Assembly (NCBI RefSeq): GCF_020639365.1
Contig: NZ_JAINUL010000001.1
Location: 4,119,309-4,183,308 of the forward strand
Length of the DNA: 64,000 nt
Direction: 5' to 3'
Origin: Streptomyces flavotricini
Lineage (GTDB): Bacteria; Actinomycetota; Actinomycetes; Streptomycetales; Streptomycetaceae
The notes beneath the pieces were generated by a model. It saw nothing but the letters and a program-made list of their open reading frames with translations, did no database searches and was not told where the DNA came from. The position numbers and the translations under genes are program-made. Numbering within the stretch: position 1 is the first letter of the stretch; every line of letters starts with the position of its first letter. Positions 26,133-35,139 of the stretch are shown here, in pieces.

Positions 26133-27332
26133 TCACGCGGCGGCTCCCGCGGTCTGCGGCGCCTTCCCGGCGGCCGGGGCCGGCTGCGGGATCCGCATCG
26201 CGACCAGGCCGGCGGTGGTGAAGTAGACGGCCCAGCCCAGCCAGGCCCAGCCGCCCAAGCCGACGGAGGTGGTGATGAGGGGGGGTCCGACCACGGTGGT
26301 GACGGCGAACCCGAGGTTGAAGGCGGCGAGGTAGCCGGTCTTGCGGCCCTCGGGGATGTGCAGCAGGGCGGCGCCGGTGGTGCCGGACACGATGTACAGC
26401 TCCCCGAGGGAGAAGAGCAGGGCGGCTGCGACCACCAGAGCCAGGTTCGTGCCCGCCCCGCCGAACGTCGTCAGCGGTACGATCCCCGCTGCCAGAGCCG
26501 ACAGCAGCCCGCCGCGCCGCATCATCCTGCGGGCGGTGCGGAAGTCCTCGGACCCCTTGCTGATCCGGACCTGGAGCAGGACGACGACGGCGGTGTTGAG
26601 GACCTGGACCAGGGTCACGGTCCAGGCGGGGGCCTGCGTCTGCTGGACCACCCACAGCGGGACGCCGAGTCCCAGGATGAGCGCCGACATGGTCAGGGCC
26701 CCGTACAGGGCGGTGATGCGGAGGAAGGCCCTGTCGCGCAGGACGCTGCCGCGTGAGGGCCCGCCCTGCCCGGCCCCGGCAGGGCGGCCGCCTTCACCGA
26801 AGGTCCGGCAGACGGCGGCGCAGCCGATGAACAGGACGGCGGAGAGCACCATCACCGCCCGGTAGGCCCAGGCCTCGTCGATCGCGATCGCCGCCCCGGA
26901 GGGCAGCGCTCCCGCCGCCATCCCGGCGTTGCGCAGCGACCGGAGCCGGGCGAGCGCCCCGACCGCCTCCTCGTTGCTCGCCCGGGCGATCAGGCCCGAC
27001 TCGATCAGCGGGCTGATGCCCCGGCTCAGCACCCCGGCGACCGCCGAGGCGAGCAGGGCGGCGATGAAGGAGGAGGACGCGGCCAGCGCCAGGAAGGCGG
27101 CGGCGCGGACCAGGAACAGGACGGTCAGCACGGTACGGGTGCCGAAGCGCTCGGCGGCCCGCGCGATGGGCATGGCGCCCAGCAGGGAGGTGATGCCGGC
27201 GATGCCGAGGACCAGCCCGATCTCGGTGTTGGGCAGGTCCACGGCCTTGTGGAAGAAGAGGACGGACAGGGACAGGTACATCCCCAGTCCGACGGCGTCG
27301 GAGAGTCCAGTGGCGTAGATGCGTTTCTTCAT
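26133..27332 (-). CDS. MFS transporter, probable exporter
   Basis: 399 residues with about 12 transmembrane segments and typical MFS arginine-containing loops (ARAAERFGTRT near 60). It begins at ATG 27332 with a GGGGA site 8 bases upstream; an in-frame GTG at 27345-27347 is less likely. It is the last gene of the leftward ATP-grasp group and lies 70 bp after the 445-residue ligase. Placement inside the cluster suggests export of the product or an intermediate. Substrate cannot be predicted from sequence. Confidence 0.85.
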   Translation of the reverse strand: MKKRIYATGLSDAVGLGMYLSLSVLFFHKAVDLPNTEIGLVLGIAGITSLLGAMPIARAAERFGTRTVLTVLFLVRAAAFLALAASSSFIAALLASAVAGVLSRGISPLIESGLIARASNEEAVGALARLRSLRNAGMAAGALPSGAAIAIDEAWAYRAVMVLSAVLFIGCAAVCRTFGEGGRPAGAGQGGPSRGSVLRDRAFLRITALYGALTMSALILGLGVPLWVVQQTQAPAWTVTLVQVLNTAVVVLLQVRISKGSEDFRTARRMMRRGGLLSALAAGIVPLTTFGGAGTNLALVVAAALLFSLGELYIVSGTTGAALLHIPEGRKTGYLAAFNLGFAVTTVVGPPLITTSVGLGGWAWLGWAVYFTTAGLVAMRIPQPAPAAGKAPQTAGAAA

Positions 27333-27402
27333 CGGAGCGATCCCCACGTCATGAGTAGGCGGGATTGCGGAGTCGGGCGGGGGTGGGCGTCTGCGTCCAC
27401 GG

Positions 27403-28740
27403 CTACGTGGCCCGGGCCAGGGCGGGCTCGGGCCGCGCGGCGGCCTCCGCGAGTTCGATGCCGAGGGCCCGCTCGACGCGGTCGGCGAGCTCCAGGGCCG
27501 CGGCGGGCGAGGGCGCGCCGAGCATGAACGTCGCCAGGTGCAGGGTCCGGTCCCGGCTCACCGACTGGCCCGGCCCGAACCGCGGCCGTACGTAGACCAG
27601 TTCGGGGAAAGCCGCCAACAGCTCCGGTACCGGGGTCTGCGCGGTCACCAGCCATTCCCCCGCCGGGATGGGCACCATCCTCATCAGCGCCGTCCGCCCG
27701 AACTCCGGCACCGCGCCGGGCGCGAGGCCCAGCGCGCTGCGGCCGATCTGCTCGGCGTAGTCGTATCCGGCGCCGACCTCGAACATGACCGGCATCGGGC
27801 CGCCCGCGCGGGCGTTGACCTCGATGACGCGCGGCCCCAGCGGGGTCAGCGCGATCTCCGTGTGCACGGCCCCGGTGGTCAGCCCGATGGCCCGGATCGC
27901 CCGGTCCGCGCAGTCGACGGCGGCCGCCTGGACGGCGGGGTCGAGCCTCGACGGCATCGACGCGCCCTCCTCGGCGTAGCCGTGGCGCAGCTCGATGCGG
28001 TCGGAGACGGCCAGGTGGTGCCGCTCCCCGGCCGCGAGCAGCGATTCGACGCTGCAGTAAGCGGCCCAGCCGCTGTCTCCGTCCGCCTCCAGTTCGAGGC
28101 GTTCCTCCAGCAGGAAGACGTCCTCGCTCTGCAGGAAGGCCGAGACGGTGGCCCGGCCGTCGCGGTAGGCCGCCAGGAGCTCCTCGTACGTGCGGACCAG
28201 CCGCACGCTCTGGCTGCCGGCGCCGAGCGAGGGTTTGAAGACGGCCGGCAGGCCGATGTCCCGGGCCGCCCCCGCCAGGTCCGCCTCCGCGCGGATCTCC
28301 GCGAACCGCGGTGAGGGCACGCCGTGTTCGGCGAAGACCTGCCGCTGCCGGGACTTGGACTGGGCGATGCCCACCGCCTCGGGGGTGTTGCCCGGCAGCC
28401 CGAGGCGTTCGGCGAGCTCCGCCTGCGGGCGCAGCAGCAGCTCCGAGTAGGTGACGACCCCCGACAGCGGGTACCGCTCGTGGAGGGCGAGGCCCACGGC
28501 GACCGCGTCGTCGAGGTCGGCCGCGGTCAGGAACTCTCCCCGCAGGCCGCGGGCGGCCCAGTCGGCGCGGACCGGTTCGGGGTCGCCCCAGGCCGCGATG
28601 TGCACGACGGACACCGCGGGGCCGATCCGGGAGAGGGAGTCGAGCGCCGCGGCGGGCGGGTGGCCGCCGATGCCCGAGATCAGCAGCACGTGCGGCTGGT
28701 CCTCGGGGGCGGCGGACGGGCGGGCGGAGCGGGGGGGCAT
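27403..28740 (-). CDS. ATP-grasp carboxylate-amine ligase
   Basis: 445 residues. The ATP-grasp core shows the adenine-side lysine in VFKPSLGAGSQSVRL (near 165) and the magnesium-binding VIEVNARAGGPM near 310. The N-terminal 110 residues are a Rossmann-like pre-ATP-grasp domain (VLLISGIGG). Relatives such as L-amino acid ligases activate a carboxylate as acyl phosphate and couple it to an amine. With the second, larger ATP-grasp protein in the same group it could build a short peptide or amide without NRPS. A G-rich 153-bp gap lies upstream of its start. Confidence 0.83.
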   Translation of the reverse strand: MPPRSARPSAAPEDQPHVLLISGIGGHPPAAALDSLSRIGPAVSVVHIAAWGDPEPVRADWAARGLRGEFLTAADLDDAVAVGLALHERYPLSGVVTYSELLLRPQAELAERLGLPGNTPEAVGIAQSKSRQRQVFAEHGVPSPRFAEIRAEADLAGAARDIGLPAVFKPSLGAGSQSVRLVRTYEELLAAYRDGRATVSAFLQSEDVFLLEERLELEADGDSGWAAYCSVESLLAAGERHHLAVSDRIELRHGYAEEGASMPSRLDPAVQAAAVDCADRAIRAIGLTTGAVHTEIALTPLGPRVIEVNARAGGPMPVMFEVGAGYDYAEQIGRSALGLAPGAVPEFGRTALMRMVPIPAGEWLVTAQTPVPELLAAFPELVYVRPRFGPGQSVSRDRTLHLATFMLGAPSPAAALELADRVERALGIELAEAAARPEPALARAT

Positions 28741-28780
28741 GGCGCGTCCTTTCAGGTGACGGGCTTCGCTTCGCTGGATT

Positions 28781-28885
28781 CGGGATCGGGTCGGGATCGG
28801 GGGGTGGGGGTCGAGGGGTCGGGACCGGGGGAACGGGGGCCGGGGGAACGGGGGCCGGGGGTCGCGGGGGCCGGGCGTCGCGGGC
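28781..28885. repeat. G-rich low-complexity tract with 15-bp and 11-bp repeats
   Basis: On the plus strand this gap is made of runs of three to six G. CGGGATC repeats at 28781 and 28792 (11-bp step), and CCGGGGGAACGGGGG repeats twice (about 28825-28854). The G-runs are close enough to form G-quadruplexes on the template side of the minus-strand operon. It separates the FMN reductase and ATP-grasp genes. Confidence 0.65.
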
Positions 28886-28893
28886 CGACGTCG

Positions 28894-29445
28894 TCAGTGG
28901 CTGACGAGGGGCGTCGGCACCCGGCGGGCGGAGCGGAAGGAGAGCAGCTCGCCCACCATCCGGTCCATCCGTATGTGCAGCTCCTCCAGCGGGATCCCCG
29001 GCGTGAAGTCCCCGCGGGCGGAGGCGATGTGGGTGGGCACGGCCCAGCCGCCGAGCGCCCGGACCACCGCCCGCATCTGGTCGCAGGCGGTGCCCGCGCC
29101 CCGCGGGCCGCCGCCCGCGGCGATCAGCCCCGCGGGCCGGTCGGCCAGCGCGTCGCCGGTCAGGTGGTCCAGGGCGTTCTTGAGCAGCCCGCTGTACGAG
29201 CCGTGGTAGACCGGCGTGGCCAGGACGACGCCGCCCGATCCGGCGATGCGGGCGCGGATCGCCGCCGTCTGGCTGTGCGGGGGCGGGTCGTCGTAGTCCT
29301 CGATCCGGTGCCGGCCGGGGAACTCCACGCTCAGGTCGAGGAGTTCGTACGCGGCTCCGGCCGCCCTGATCCGCTGGGCTGCCACCTCCAGGACCCGGCG
29401 CGAGACCGAGTCCACGGAGGCGCTGCCGAGGATGCCGAGTATCAC
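28894..29445 (-). CDS. NADPH-dependent FMN reductase
   Basis: 183 residues of the flavodoxin-like NADPH-dependent FMN reductase family: GILGSASVDSVSRR at the start binds FMN phosphate and TPVYHGSYSGLLKNALDHL (near 80-98) is the family signature. It starts at a GTG (29445) overlapping the stop of the upstream ATP-grasp gene by 4 bp (GTGA). It would supply reduced FMN to an oxygenase, or act directly on a quinone, azo or nitroso group. No FMN-dependent two-component oxygenase is obvious in the window, so direct reduction of an N-N or N-O intermediate is a reasonable guess. Confidence 0.85.
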   Translation of the reverse strand: MILGILGSASVDSVSRRVLEVAAQRIRAAGAAYELLDLSVEFPGRHRIEDYDDPPPHSQTAAIRARIAGSGGVVLATPVYHGSYSGLLKNALDHLTGDALADRPAGLIAAGGGPRGAGTACDQMRAVVRALGGWAVPTHIASARGDFTPGIPLEELHIRMDRMVGELLSFRSARRVPTPLVSH

Positions 29446-32400
29446 CGCCCGGCCCCCGCGGACCCCGGCCCCGGCTCCAGCCCGATCACCAGGCGCACGT
29501 CGTGCTCGGCGCTCGAGACCAGCCGGCACACCTCCTCGTGCGAGTCGTGGACGAAGACGTGCGTGCACGCGCCCGTCCCCGAGAACGGCTGCGGGGGAAC
29601 CACGTCGCCGATCCGGTACGGCACGTTCCGGTAGTACGCGTCCTGCGCCACCGCCGAGTCGTCGAAGTCCAGTAGCATCCCGCCGACCGTGAAGTGCACG
29701 GTCCAGCCCGCGTACGAGCCCACCGGCGCGACCCGGCCGGCCCTCGGGTCCAGCCCCACGTCGGTGAGGATCTTGGCGTGGAAGAGGTCGACCCCGGTGG
29801 TGGCGAGGAAGGCCTCGCGGATCCCCGCGCCACCCGGGCGTCCTGCCACCTCGCAGAAGGTGAAGGAGCCGGACTCGTCCAGGAAGGCCTCCAGGTGCAG
29901 CACCCCGGCGGTGACCTGCCAGGCGTCGACCACCTGGCCGAGCAGCCCGCGGGCGGCCGCGCGCACGGCGGGGTCGGCGACCGTGATCGAGGACAGCGGC
30001 TCCACCCGGGAGACGGCCAGGGTGTCGCTCACGTACCGGGAGACGTCCCAGATCACCTCGCCCTCGTAGACGACGGCGTCGATGTGGCACATGTCCCCCG
30101 CCACGAACCCCTCGCACAGGTGGCTGCCGGGGGTGAACTCCTCGCGCACCCACCGCTCGACCTGCCGGGCGTGGGTGAGCACCGACACCCCGTACGAGCC
30201 CGAACCGTCCCGCGGCTTGACCACGACCCGGCCGTGCCGGGCGAACAGGTCGGTGACGTCCTCCGGGGTGTGGATCAGGTGCCCCTCGGCGGTGGGGATG
30301 CCCGCCCGCCGGGCGATGCGCTTCATCACCGCCTTGTCCACGAACTTGCGCGCGGTGGCCGGGTCACTGCCCGGCGTGCCCAGCCGGGCGCGCAGCTCCG
30401 CGGCCGGCTCCAGCAGCCGCTCGGAGACGGTGGCGATCCGGTCCACCGGGTGCAGCGCGTGCACCGCGCCCGCCAGGGCCCGTACCCCGTCCGGATCGAA
30501 CACGTCGGTCCGGGCCGCGAAGTCGGCGGCGCTGCCGGTGGTGTTGCCCGCGGCCGAGCTCAGCACGCTGAGGCGGAAGCGGTCCGGGTCCAGCAGCGGC
30601 GAGCCGTCGTCGCGGGTCCACACCCGGGGGCCGATGCGGTCCAGCAGCAGGACGTGCGTACGGTCGGCCGGCTCGGTCTTCCACAGCAGTGAGCGCTCGA
30701 TCCGGGCCACCGCCTGCTCGGCGCGGACCGTGTCCGGCGCGGCCACGGTGTACTCCAGGCGGACGACCGGCCCGCTGTGGACGCCCGCACGGTCGAGCGG
30801 GGTCCGTACGGACGTCAGCTCGGGCCAGTCGTACAGCTCCTCGGCGTCGGTCGCGGCGACCACCCGGAAGCGACCCGGCCCGGACAGGACGTGACGCTGA
30901 ACGGCCACCCGCCCGGCGTCGGGCAGGGCGGCGCGCACCGGCCGGCCCAGGGCGCTCTCGGCGGCGGCCGTCACCAGGCTCCGCCGGTGGGCGGCGTCGT
31001 AGAGGTCGAGGACCTGCCGGTCGAATCCGGGCAGGACCAGCGGACGCGTGTTGCGGGCCCCGAACACGACGCGGGCGGGCCCCTCGGTCCCGGCGTCGCG
31101 CACGGCCTCCTCGGTACGCGCCACCAGCCGCGCAGGCACCGGGCCCGCGACCAGGCGCCGCTCGGTGCTGCCGTCCTCGGCGGCCTGGTCGCCGCTCTCG
31201 TCGATCGCGGCGAGCACGTCCACCCGCCCTCCGGGGGCCGCGACGGCCAGCACGGTGTGCACGGGGTCGCTGACGAAGGCGAGCTCCTCCAGCAGCCCGT
31301 CGAGCTCACCGAGCTCCTCGCTCCCCACCGCGCCGGGGCGGGCGGCTCCGGCGGCCAGCGCACGCAGTTCCCGCGCCTCCCGTTCGTACGCCCCCGACCA
31401 GGACAGGACCGCGGCCACCGGCACGCCCGCGTGCGCCGCGAGGAACCGCTCGCGCACCGCGTCGAAGGTGAGCTCGTCACGCCGCAGTACGGTCAGCCGC
31501 GCGGTCACCGCACCGGCCGCGGCCACGATCCGCTCGACCGGATCGCCCGCGTCCAGCAGCAGCACCACGTGCTCACCGCCCGCGGAACCGGGCTCCGGCC
31601 GCTCCCGCCCGTCCTCCGGCCGCGCGGGGGCGACCGGCTCGATGCGCAGCGACTCCCGCACCTGGGCCGCGGCTTCCGCGGCGATCCGGCCGGCCGTCGC
31701 CGCGTCGGCGCCGCGCACCATCAGGTACCCGAACCGGTCGTGGTTGGTCCCCAGCGCCGGCACCCGGTCGCCGGGCCCGACGGTCACCTCGCAGTCGACC
31801 ACTCCGACCGGCAGCTCCCGGGGCCCGGGAACCGTGCCGCGCACGATCCCCTCGACCGGGCTCCACAGGGCGCGCAGGGCCACGGTGGCCACCGGCGGGG
31901 CCGCGTCCTCGACGGGGGCGCCGGTGGCGAGCGCGACCAGGTCCCGGGCGATCGACCGGTCCAGGGCCAGCGACATCTGGCGGGTCACCACGTGCCCCGC
32001 GATCCGGCCGTTGACCTCGATCAGCTCCGGGCCGGTCGGCGTGAGGAACAGCTCCACGTGGAGCGCGCTCGCCCGGACGCCCAGCGCCTCGACCGTGTCC
32101 AGGACGAACCGCCGTGCGGCGCCCATGCCCGGGAAGCGGGCCGGGAAGTGCCCGCCCAGCTCGGCCGTGGTGCCGGGCGCCGACGGGACGCGCTCGGCGA
32201 AGCCGTAGAAGACCACGCGCCCGTCCTGGACGAGCAGTTCGGCGCTGACGTGGCGTCCGACGGCGTACTCCTCGACGAGCGCGGCGGGCCGCTCGCCGCC
32301 GTCCCCGGCGCCGCCCCCGTCTGCGTGCCCGTTCCCGTTCCCGTCTGCGTTCCCGTTCGCGGCCTCTTCCGCGCTCCCGTCGCGCGCGACCCCCAGCACC

Positions 32401-32936
32401 TCGGCCAGCCCGGCGGCGGCCTGCTCGCGGGTCCACGCCACGGTGACCCCGACCGAGTACCGGCCGGACGTCGGCTTGATCACGCACGGCAGCCCGATCT
32501 CGTCGACCGCCGCCAGTCCTTCCTCCTCGGTGACCGCCCGGCGCCAGCGCAGGCTGCCGATCCCGGCCTTCCCGAGCCGCTCCCGTACGGCGGACTTGTC
32601 GCCGAGCAGCCGCGCCGCCTCCGGTGACTCGTGGGGCAGGCCCAGCTCCCGGGCGAACAGCGCCGCGCCGTGCAGGAGGTTCTCGTCACGGCAGATCACG
32701 CCGCCGACCGGGTTGGGGCCGAGCCGTCCCCGCAACCGGGCGGCCAGGTCGCGGCCGCCGGCCAGGTCCGGCACCTCCACCACCCGCGCCGCGCGTTCGA
32801 GCAGCTCGAACCCGGCATTGGCCCGGTAGGCGTCCAGGCGCTCGGTGACGAAGGTGACCTCGATCCCGTCGTCGGCCATGTCGGCCACGACGTCAAAGCC
32901 TCTGACGTATGCCGTCTCCAACAGAACAACATGCAT
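29442..32936 (-). CDS. Large protein with two ATP-grasp ligase modules
   Basis: 1164 residues. Module 1 (about 1-435) has CVIKPTSGRYSVGV near 152-165 and LIEVNGRIAGH near 308. Module 2 (about 790-1164) has VVVKPRDGSGSYGV near 905 and FCEVAGRPGG near 1029, where Asn of the usual E-x-N is replaced by Gly. The middle (about 440-770) resembles the trailing half of a degenerate third module. Such a fusion could carry out two successive ATP-dependent couplings. It is the first gene of the leftward operon, 75 bp from a phased heptamer array. An Asn/Gly/Asp-rich linker interrupts module 1 near 185-205. Confidence 0.8.
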   Translation of the reverse strand: MHVVLLETAYVRGFDVVADMADDGIEVTFVTERLDAYRANAGFELLERAARVVEVPDLAGGRDLAARLRGRLGPNPVGGVICRDENLLHGAALFARELGLPHESPEAARLLGDKSAVRERLGKAGIGSLRWRRAVTEEEGLAAVDEIGLPCVIKPTSGRYSVGVTVAWTREQAAAGLAEVLGVARDGSAEEAANGNADGNGNGHADGGGAGDGGERPAALVEEYAVGRHVSAELLVQDGRVVFYGFAERVPSAPGTTAELGGHFPARFPGMGAARRFVLDTVEALGVRASALHVELFLTPTGPELIEVNGRIAGHVVTRQMSLALDRSIARDLVALATGAPVEDAAPPVATVALRALWSPVEGIVRGTVPGPRELPVGVVDCEVTVGPGDRVPALGTNHDRFGYLMVRGADAATAGRIAAEAAAQVRESLRIEPVAPARPEDGRERPEPGSAGGEHVVLLLDAGDPVERIVAAAGAVTARLTVLRRDELTFDAVRERFLAAHAGVPVAAVLSWSGAYEREARELRALAAGAARPGAVGSEELGELDGLLEELAFVSDPVHTVLAVAAPGGRVDVLAAIDESGDQAAEDGSTERRLVAGPVPARLVARTEEAVRDAGTEGPARVVFGARNTRPLVLPGFDRQVLDLYDAAHRRSLVTAAAESALGRPVRAALPDAGRVAVQRHVLSGPGRFRVVAATDAEELYDWPELTSVRTPLDRAGVHSGPVVRLEYTVAAPDTVRAEQAVARIERSLLWKTEPADRTHVLLLDRIGPRVWTRDDGSPLLDPDRFRLSVLSSAAGNTTGSAADFAARTDVFDPDGVRALAGAVHALHPVDRIATVSERLLEPAAELRARLGTPGSDPATARKFVDKAVMKRIARRAGIPTAEGHLIHTPEDVTDLFARHGRVVVKPRDGSGSYGVSVLTHARQVERWVREEFTPGSHLCEGFVAGDMCHIDAVVYEGEVIWDVSRYVSDTLAVSRVEPLSSITVADPAVRAAARGLLGQVVDAWQVTAGVLHLEAFLDESGSFTFCEVAGRPGGAGIREAFLATTGVDLFHAKILTDVGLDPRAGRVAPVGSYAGWTVHFTVGGMLLDFDDSAVAQDAYYRNVPYRIGDVVPPQPFSGTGACTHVFVHDSHEEVCRLVSSAEHDVRLVIGLEPGPGSAGAGR

Positions 32937-33273
32937 GAGCTCAGCCCCTTGAGTCCTCTTCTCATCGAAGCATCAAGGGGCGAGGACTAGAGGGCAAGCG
33001 GCAGTCGAATAATCCCGCTCACTCCATCACCTCTTCCCGTTCCATTCCCGCACCGTTCCTGTTTCCATCCCGACTCGATCCCGGACACACCCATTCTGAC
33101 CTGCAACAACATGTCAAACAAAAGAATTCGAATCCATCAGGTCGCATGACTTCCCACATTGCCGGACAGTGCTTCGCGGCTTTTTCCGGCGGCCATTAGC
33201 GTGCATACAGGAAACTGGACACCCACCTCGTAAATCGGCCTTTCCGGACACCGAAGCAAAGGACAGAGACAGC
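32937..33273. promoter_or_regulatory. Divergent promoter region between the two large operons
   Basis: 337 bp without a gene, between the ATP-grasp operon (start 32936, leftward) and the WD-repeat operon (start 33274, rightward). It contains the phased heptamer array described separately (33011-33083) and an AT-richer part (33090-33200) that could carry the rightward promoter. No terminator or other recognised element is seen. Confidence 0.6.
33011..33083 (-). promoter_or_regulatory. Seven-unit 11-bp-phased heptamer array, candidate SARP operator
   Basis: Heptamers begin at 33011, 33022, 33033, 33044, 33055, 33066 and 33077: AATCCCG, CTCCATC, CTTCCCG, ATTCCCG, GTTCCTG, CATCCCG, GATCCCG. Six of seven fit N-W-T-C-C-(C/T)-G, and the step is exactly 11 bp throughout. 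Read on the minus strand the unit is CGGGAWN, facing the ATP-grasp operon. SARPs bind direct heptamers on one DNA face with 11- or 22-bp spacing, so this is a strong candidate target of the regulator at 21421-24531. Seven units is more than the usual two or three. Confidence 0.68.
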
Positions 33274-35139
33274 GTGCGCACCATCTCCATCCCGAAATCG
33301 GGGACCGGACATTCGGCCCCGATCACCCACGTGGCCTTCAGCCCGGACGGTTCCCGCCTCGCGACCTCGTCCTACGACGGAACCGTGATCGTCTGGAGCA
33401 CCGCCGACCCGGCCCGCCCCACCGAGACCGCGACGCTGCGCCACCGCCGCCTCGTCAACTCCTCGGCCTGGAACCCCGCCGACCCCACCCTCCTCGCGAC
33501 GGCCTCCGCCGACAAGACGGTCGGCATCTGGCGCGTCCCCGCGCAGGGTCCGGCCACGCTGGTCAACGTCCTGGCCCGGCACACCGACGACATCAACTCG
33601 GTCGCCTGGCTGCCCGACGGCGAGCGCCTGATCTGCGTCTCCGAGGACGGCCGCGCCACCCTGTGGTCCGTACTCGACGGCACCTTCCTCACCGAGGTCG
33701 GCTCGCACGAGGCGCACTGCATGATGGTCTCCGTCAGCGTCGAGGGCCTGGCCGCCACGGTCGGCGAGGACGGCCTGGTCTCCGTCAGCGACCCCGGATC
33801 CGGCTCCGGCCCGGCGCGCAAGCGCCACTACGACTCCTCCATCGAGGGCTGCGCCTGGTCCCGGGCCGGCGACCTCCTCGCCGTGGCCCGCGACGACGGC
33901 CGCGTCGACCTGCTCACCCGCGAGCTGGAGCACGTGCTGACCGTCGAGGTGTCCAGTTCCGCCGCCCGCGCCGTCGACTGGGCCGAGGACGACTCCGCGT
34001 TCGTCGTCGGCGCCTACGACGGCTCCCTGCACTGGTTCGACCGGTCCGGCGAGCGCCTGCACACCGTCGCCGACCTCCGCGTGTGGCCCCGCTCCGTCGC
34101 CGCCGCCCAGGGCCTGGTCGCCGCGGGCTCCTTCCGCAACGCCCCGCACCTGTACGACATGGCCACCGCCACCGAGCTGTCCGGCCCCGAGCGCGCCACC
34201 CACGGCCCCAACGCCCTGGCCGCGCGCGGCGACGAGCTGCTCATCGGCGGGGACTCCGGCACCGTGTTCGCCGTCCGCATCGAGAACGGCGTCCAGAGCC
34301 GGGCCACCCCGATCGAGCTCACCGACGGCCCGATCCTGTCCCTCGCCACCGACGGCGACACGATCTACGCGGGCACCTACTCCGGCCACGTCATCCGCCA
34401 CGACGGCACCCGCACCTCCAGCGAGCGCCTCGGCGCCCCGATCCCCTCCCTCACCCTCGACGGGGGCCGGCTGATCGCGGGCACCTACAACGGCGAGTTC
34501 CTCGTCCTGGACCCGGCCACGCTCCGGCTCGAAGAGCGCGTCGAGGCGCACGGCGGATCGGTGAAGTCCCTGGCCCCCGTCCCGGACGGCGGCTTCCTGT
34601 CCGCCGCCACCGACCGCACCATCGAGGCCGGCGCCGTGCACGGACGCACCAAGCTGTGGGAACACGGCAACCTCGTCAACGCGGTCGCCGGCCTCCACGG
34701 CCCGGGCGGCTCCGTCGTCGCCAGCGCCTCCCGCGACCACACCGTCAAGGTCGGCCGGATCACCCGTACCCGGGAGGGCGGCTGGAGCGCGGGCGCCCCG
34801 CAGACGCTGCTCGGCTCCGACGAGTCGGTCAAGTGCGTCTCGCTGCTGGGCGACCCCGCCAAGCCCACCGTCCTCGCCGGCTCCTACGACTTCAACCTCT
34901 ACTGCTGGCAGGTCGACTGGGCCGACTCGGCGGGCACCCTCGCCTCCGGCCGCGTCCTCGCCGGCTTCGCCCAGGGCCTGTCCTGCATGCTCCAGCTCGC
35001 CGACGGGCGCGTCGCCGTGGCCGGGTGGGACGGCCGGATCGTCTTCGTCGCCGTCGACGAGTACGGCGCCCACATCCAGCACACCCTGCACATCGACGAC
35101 ATCGCGCAGAGCGCGGACCGCAAGCAGGTGGCCGCATGA
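33274..35139 (+). CDS. WD40-repeat protein, ToxC-like
   Basis: 621 residues made of about 13 WD-type repeats; clear ones include HSAPITHVAFSPDGSRLATSSYDGTVIVW at the start, residues that close with VGIWRV, and SASRDHTVKVG late in the protein. This should fold as two beta-propellers. The gene order WD-repeat protein, GTP cyclohydrolase II, FGE-like protein and methyltransferase matches toxC, toxB, toxD and toxA of the toxoflavin pathway of Burkholderia, where ToxC is required but was long without assigned chemistry. GTG 33274 was chosen, with AAAGGA about 10 bases upstream; an in-frame upstream extension to 33169 has no good site. It overlaps the next gene by 4 bp. Confidence 0.72.
   Translation: MRTISIPKSGTGHSAPITHVAFSPDGSRLATSSYDGTVIVWSTADPARPTETATLRHRRLVNSSAWNPADPTLLATASADKTVGIWRVPAQGPATLVNVLARHTDDINSVAWLPDGERLICVSEDGRATLWSVLDGTFLTEVGSHEAHCMMVSVSVEGLAATVGEDGLVSVSDPGSGSGPARKRHYDSSIEGCAWSRAGDLLAVARDDGRVDLLTRELEHVLTVEVSSSAARAVDWAEDDSAFVVGAYDGSLHWFDRSGERLHTVADLRVWPRSVAAAQGLVAAGSFRNAPHLYDMATATELSGPERATHGPNALAARGDELLIGGDSGTVFAVRIENGVQSRATPIELTDGPILSLATDGDTIYAGTYSGHVIRHDGTRTSSERLGAPIPSLTLDGGRLIAGTYNGEFLVLDPATLRLEERVEAHGGSVKSLAPVPDGGFLSAATDRTIEAGAVHGRTKLWEHGNLVNAVAGLHGPGGSVVASASRDHTVKVGRITRTREGGWSAGAPQTLLGSDESVKCVSLLGDPAKPTVLAGSYDFNLYCWQVDWADSAGTLASGRVLAGFAQGLSCMLQLADGRVAVAGWDGRIVFVAVDEYGAHIQHTLHIDDIAQSADRKQVAA

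Noticed and set aside
28781..28885. CRISPR-like repeat array
   Set aside because: The repeats are G-run low complexity without unique spacers or cas genes.
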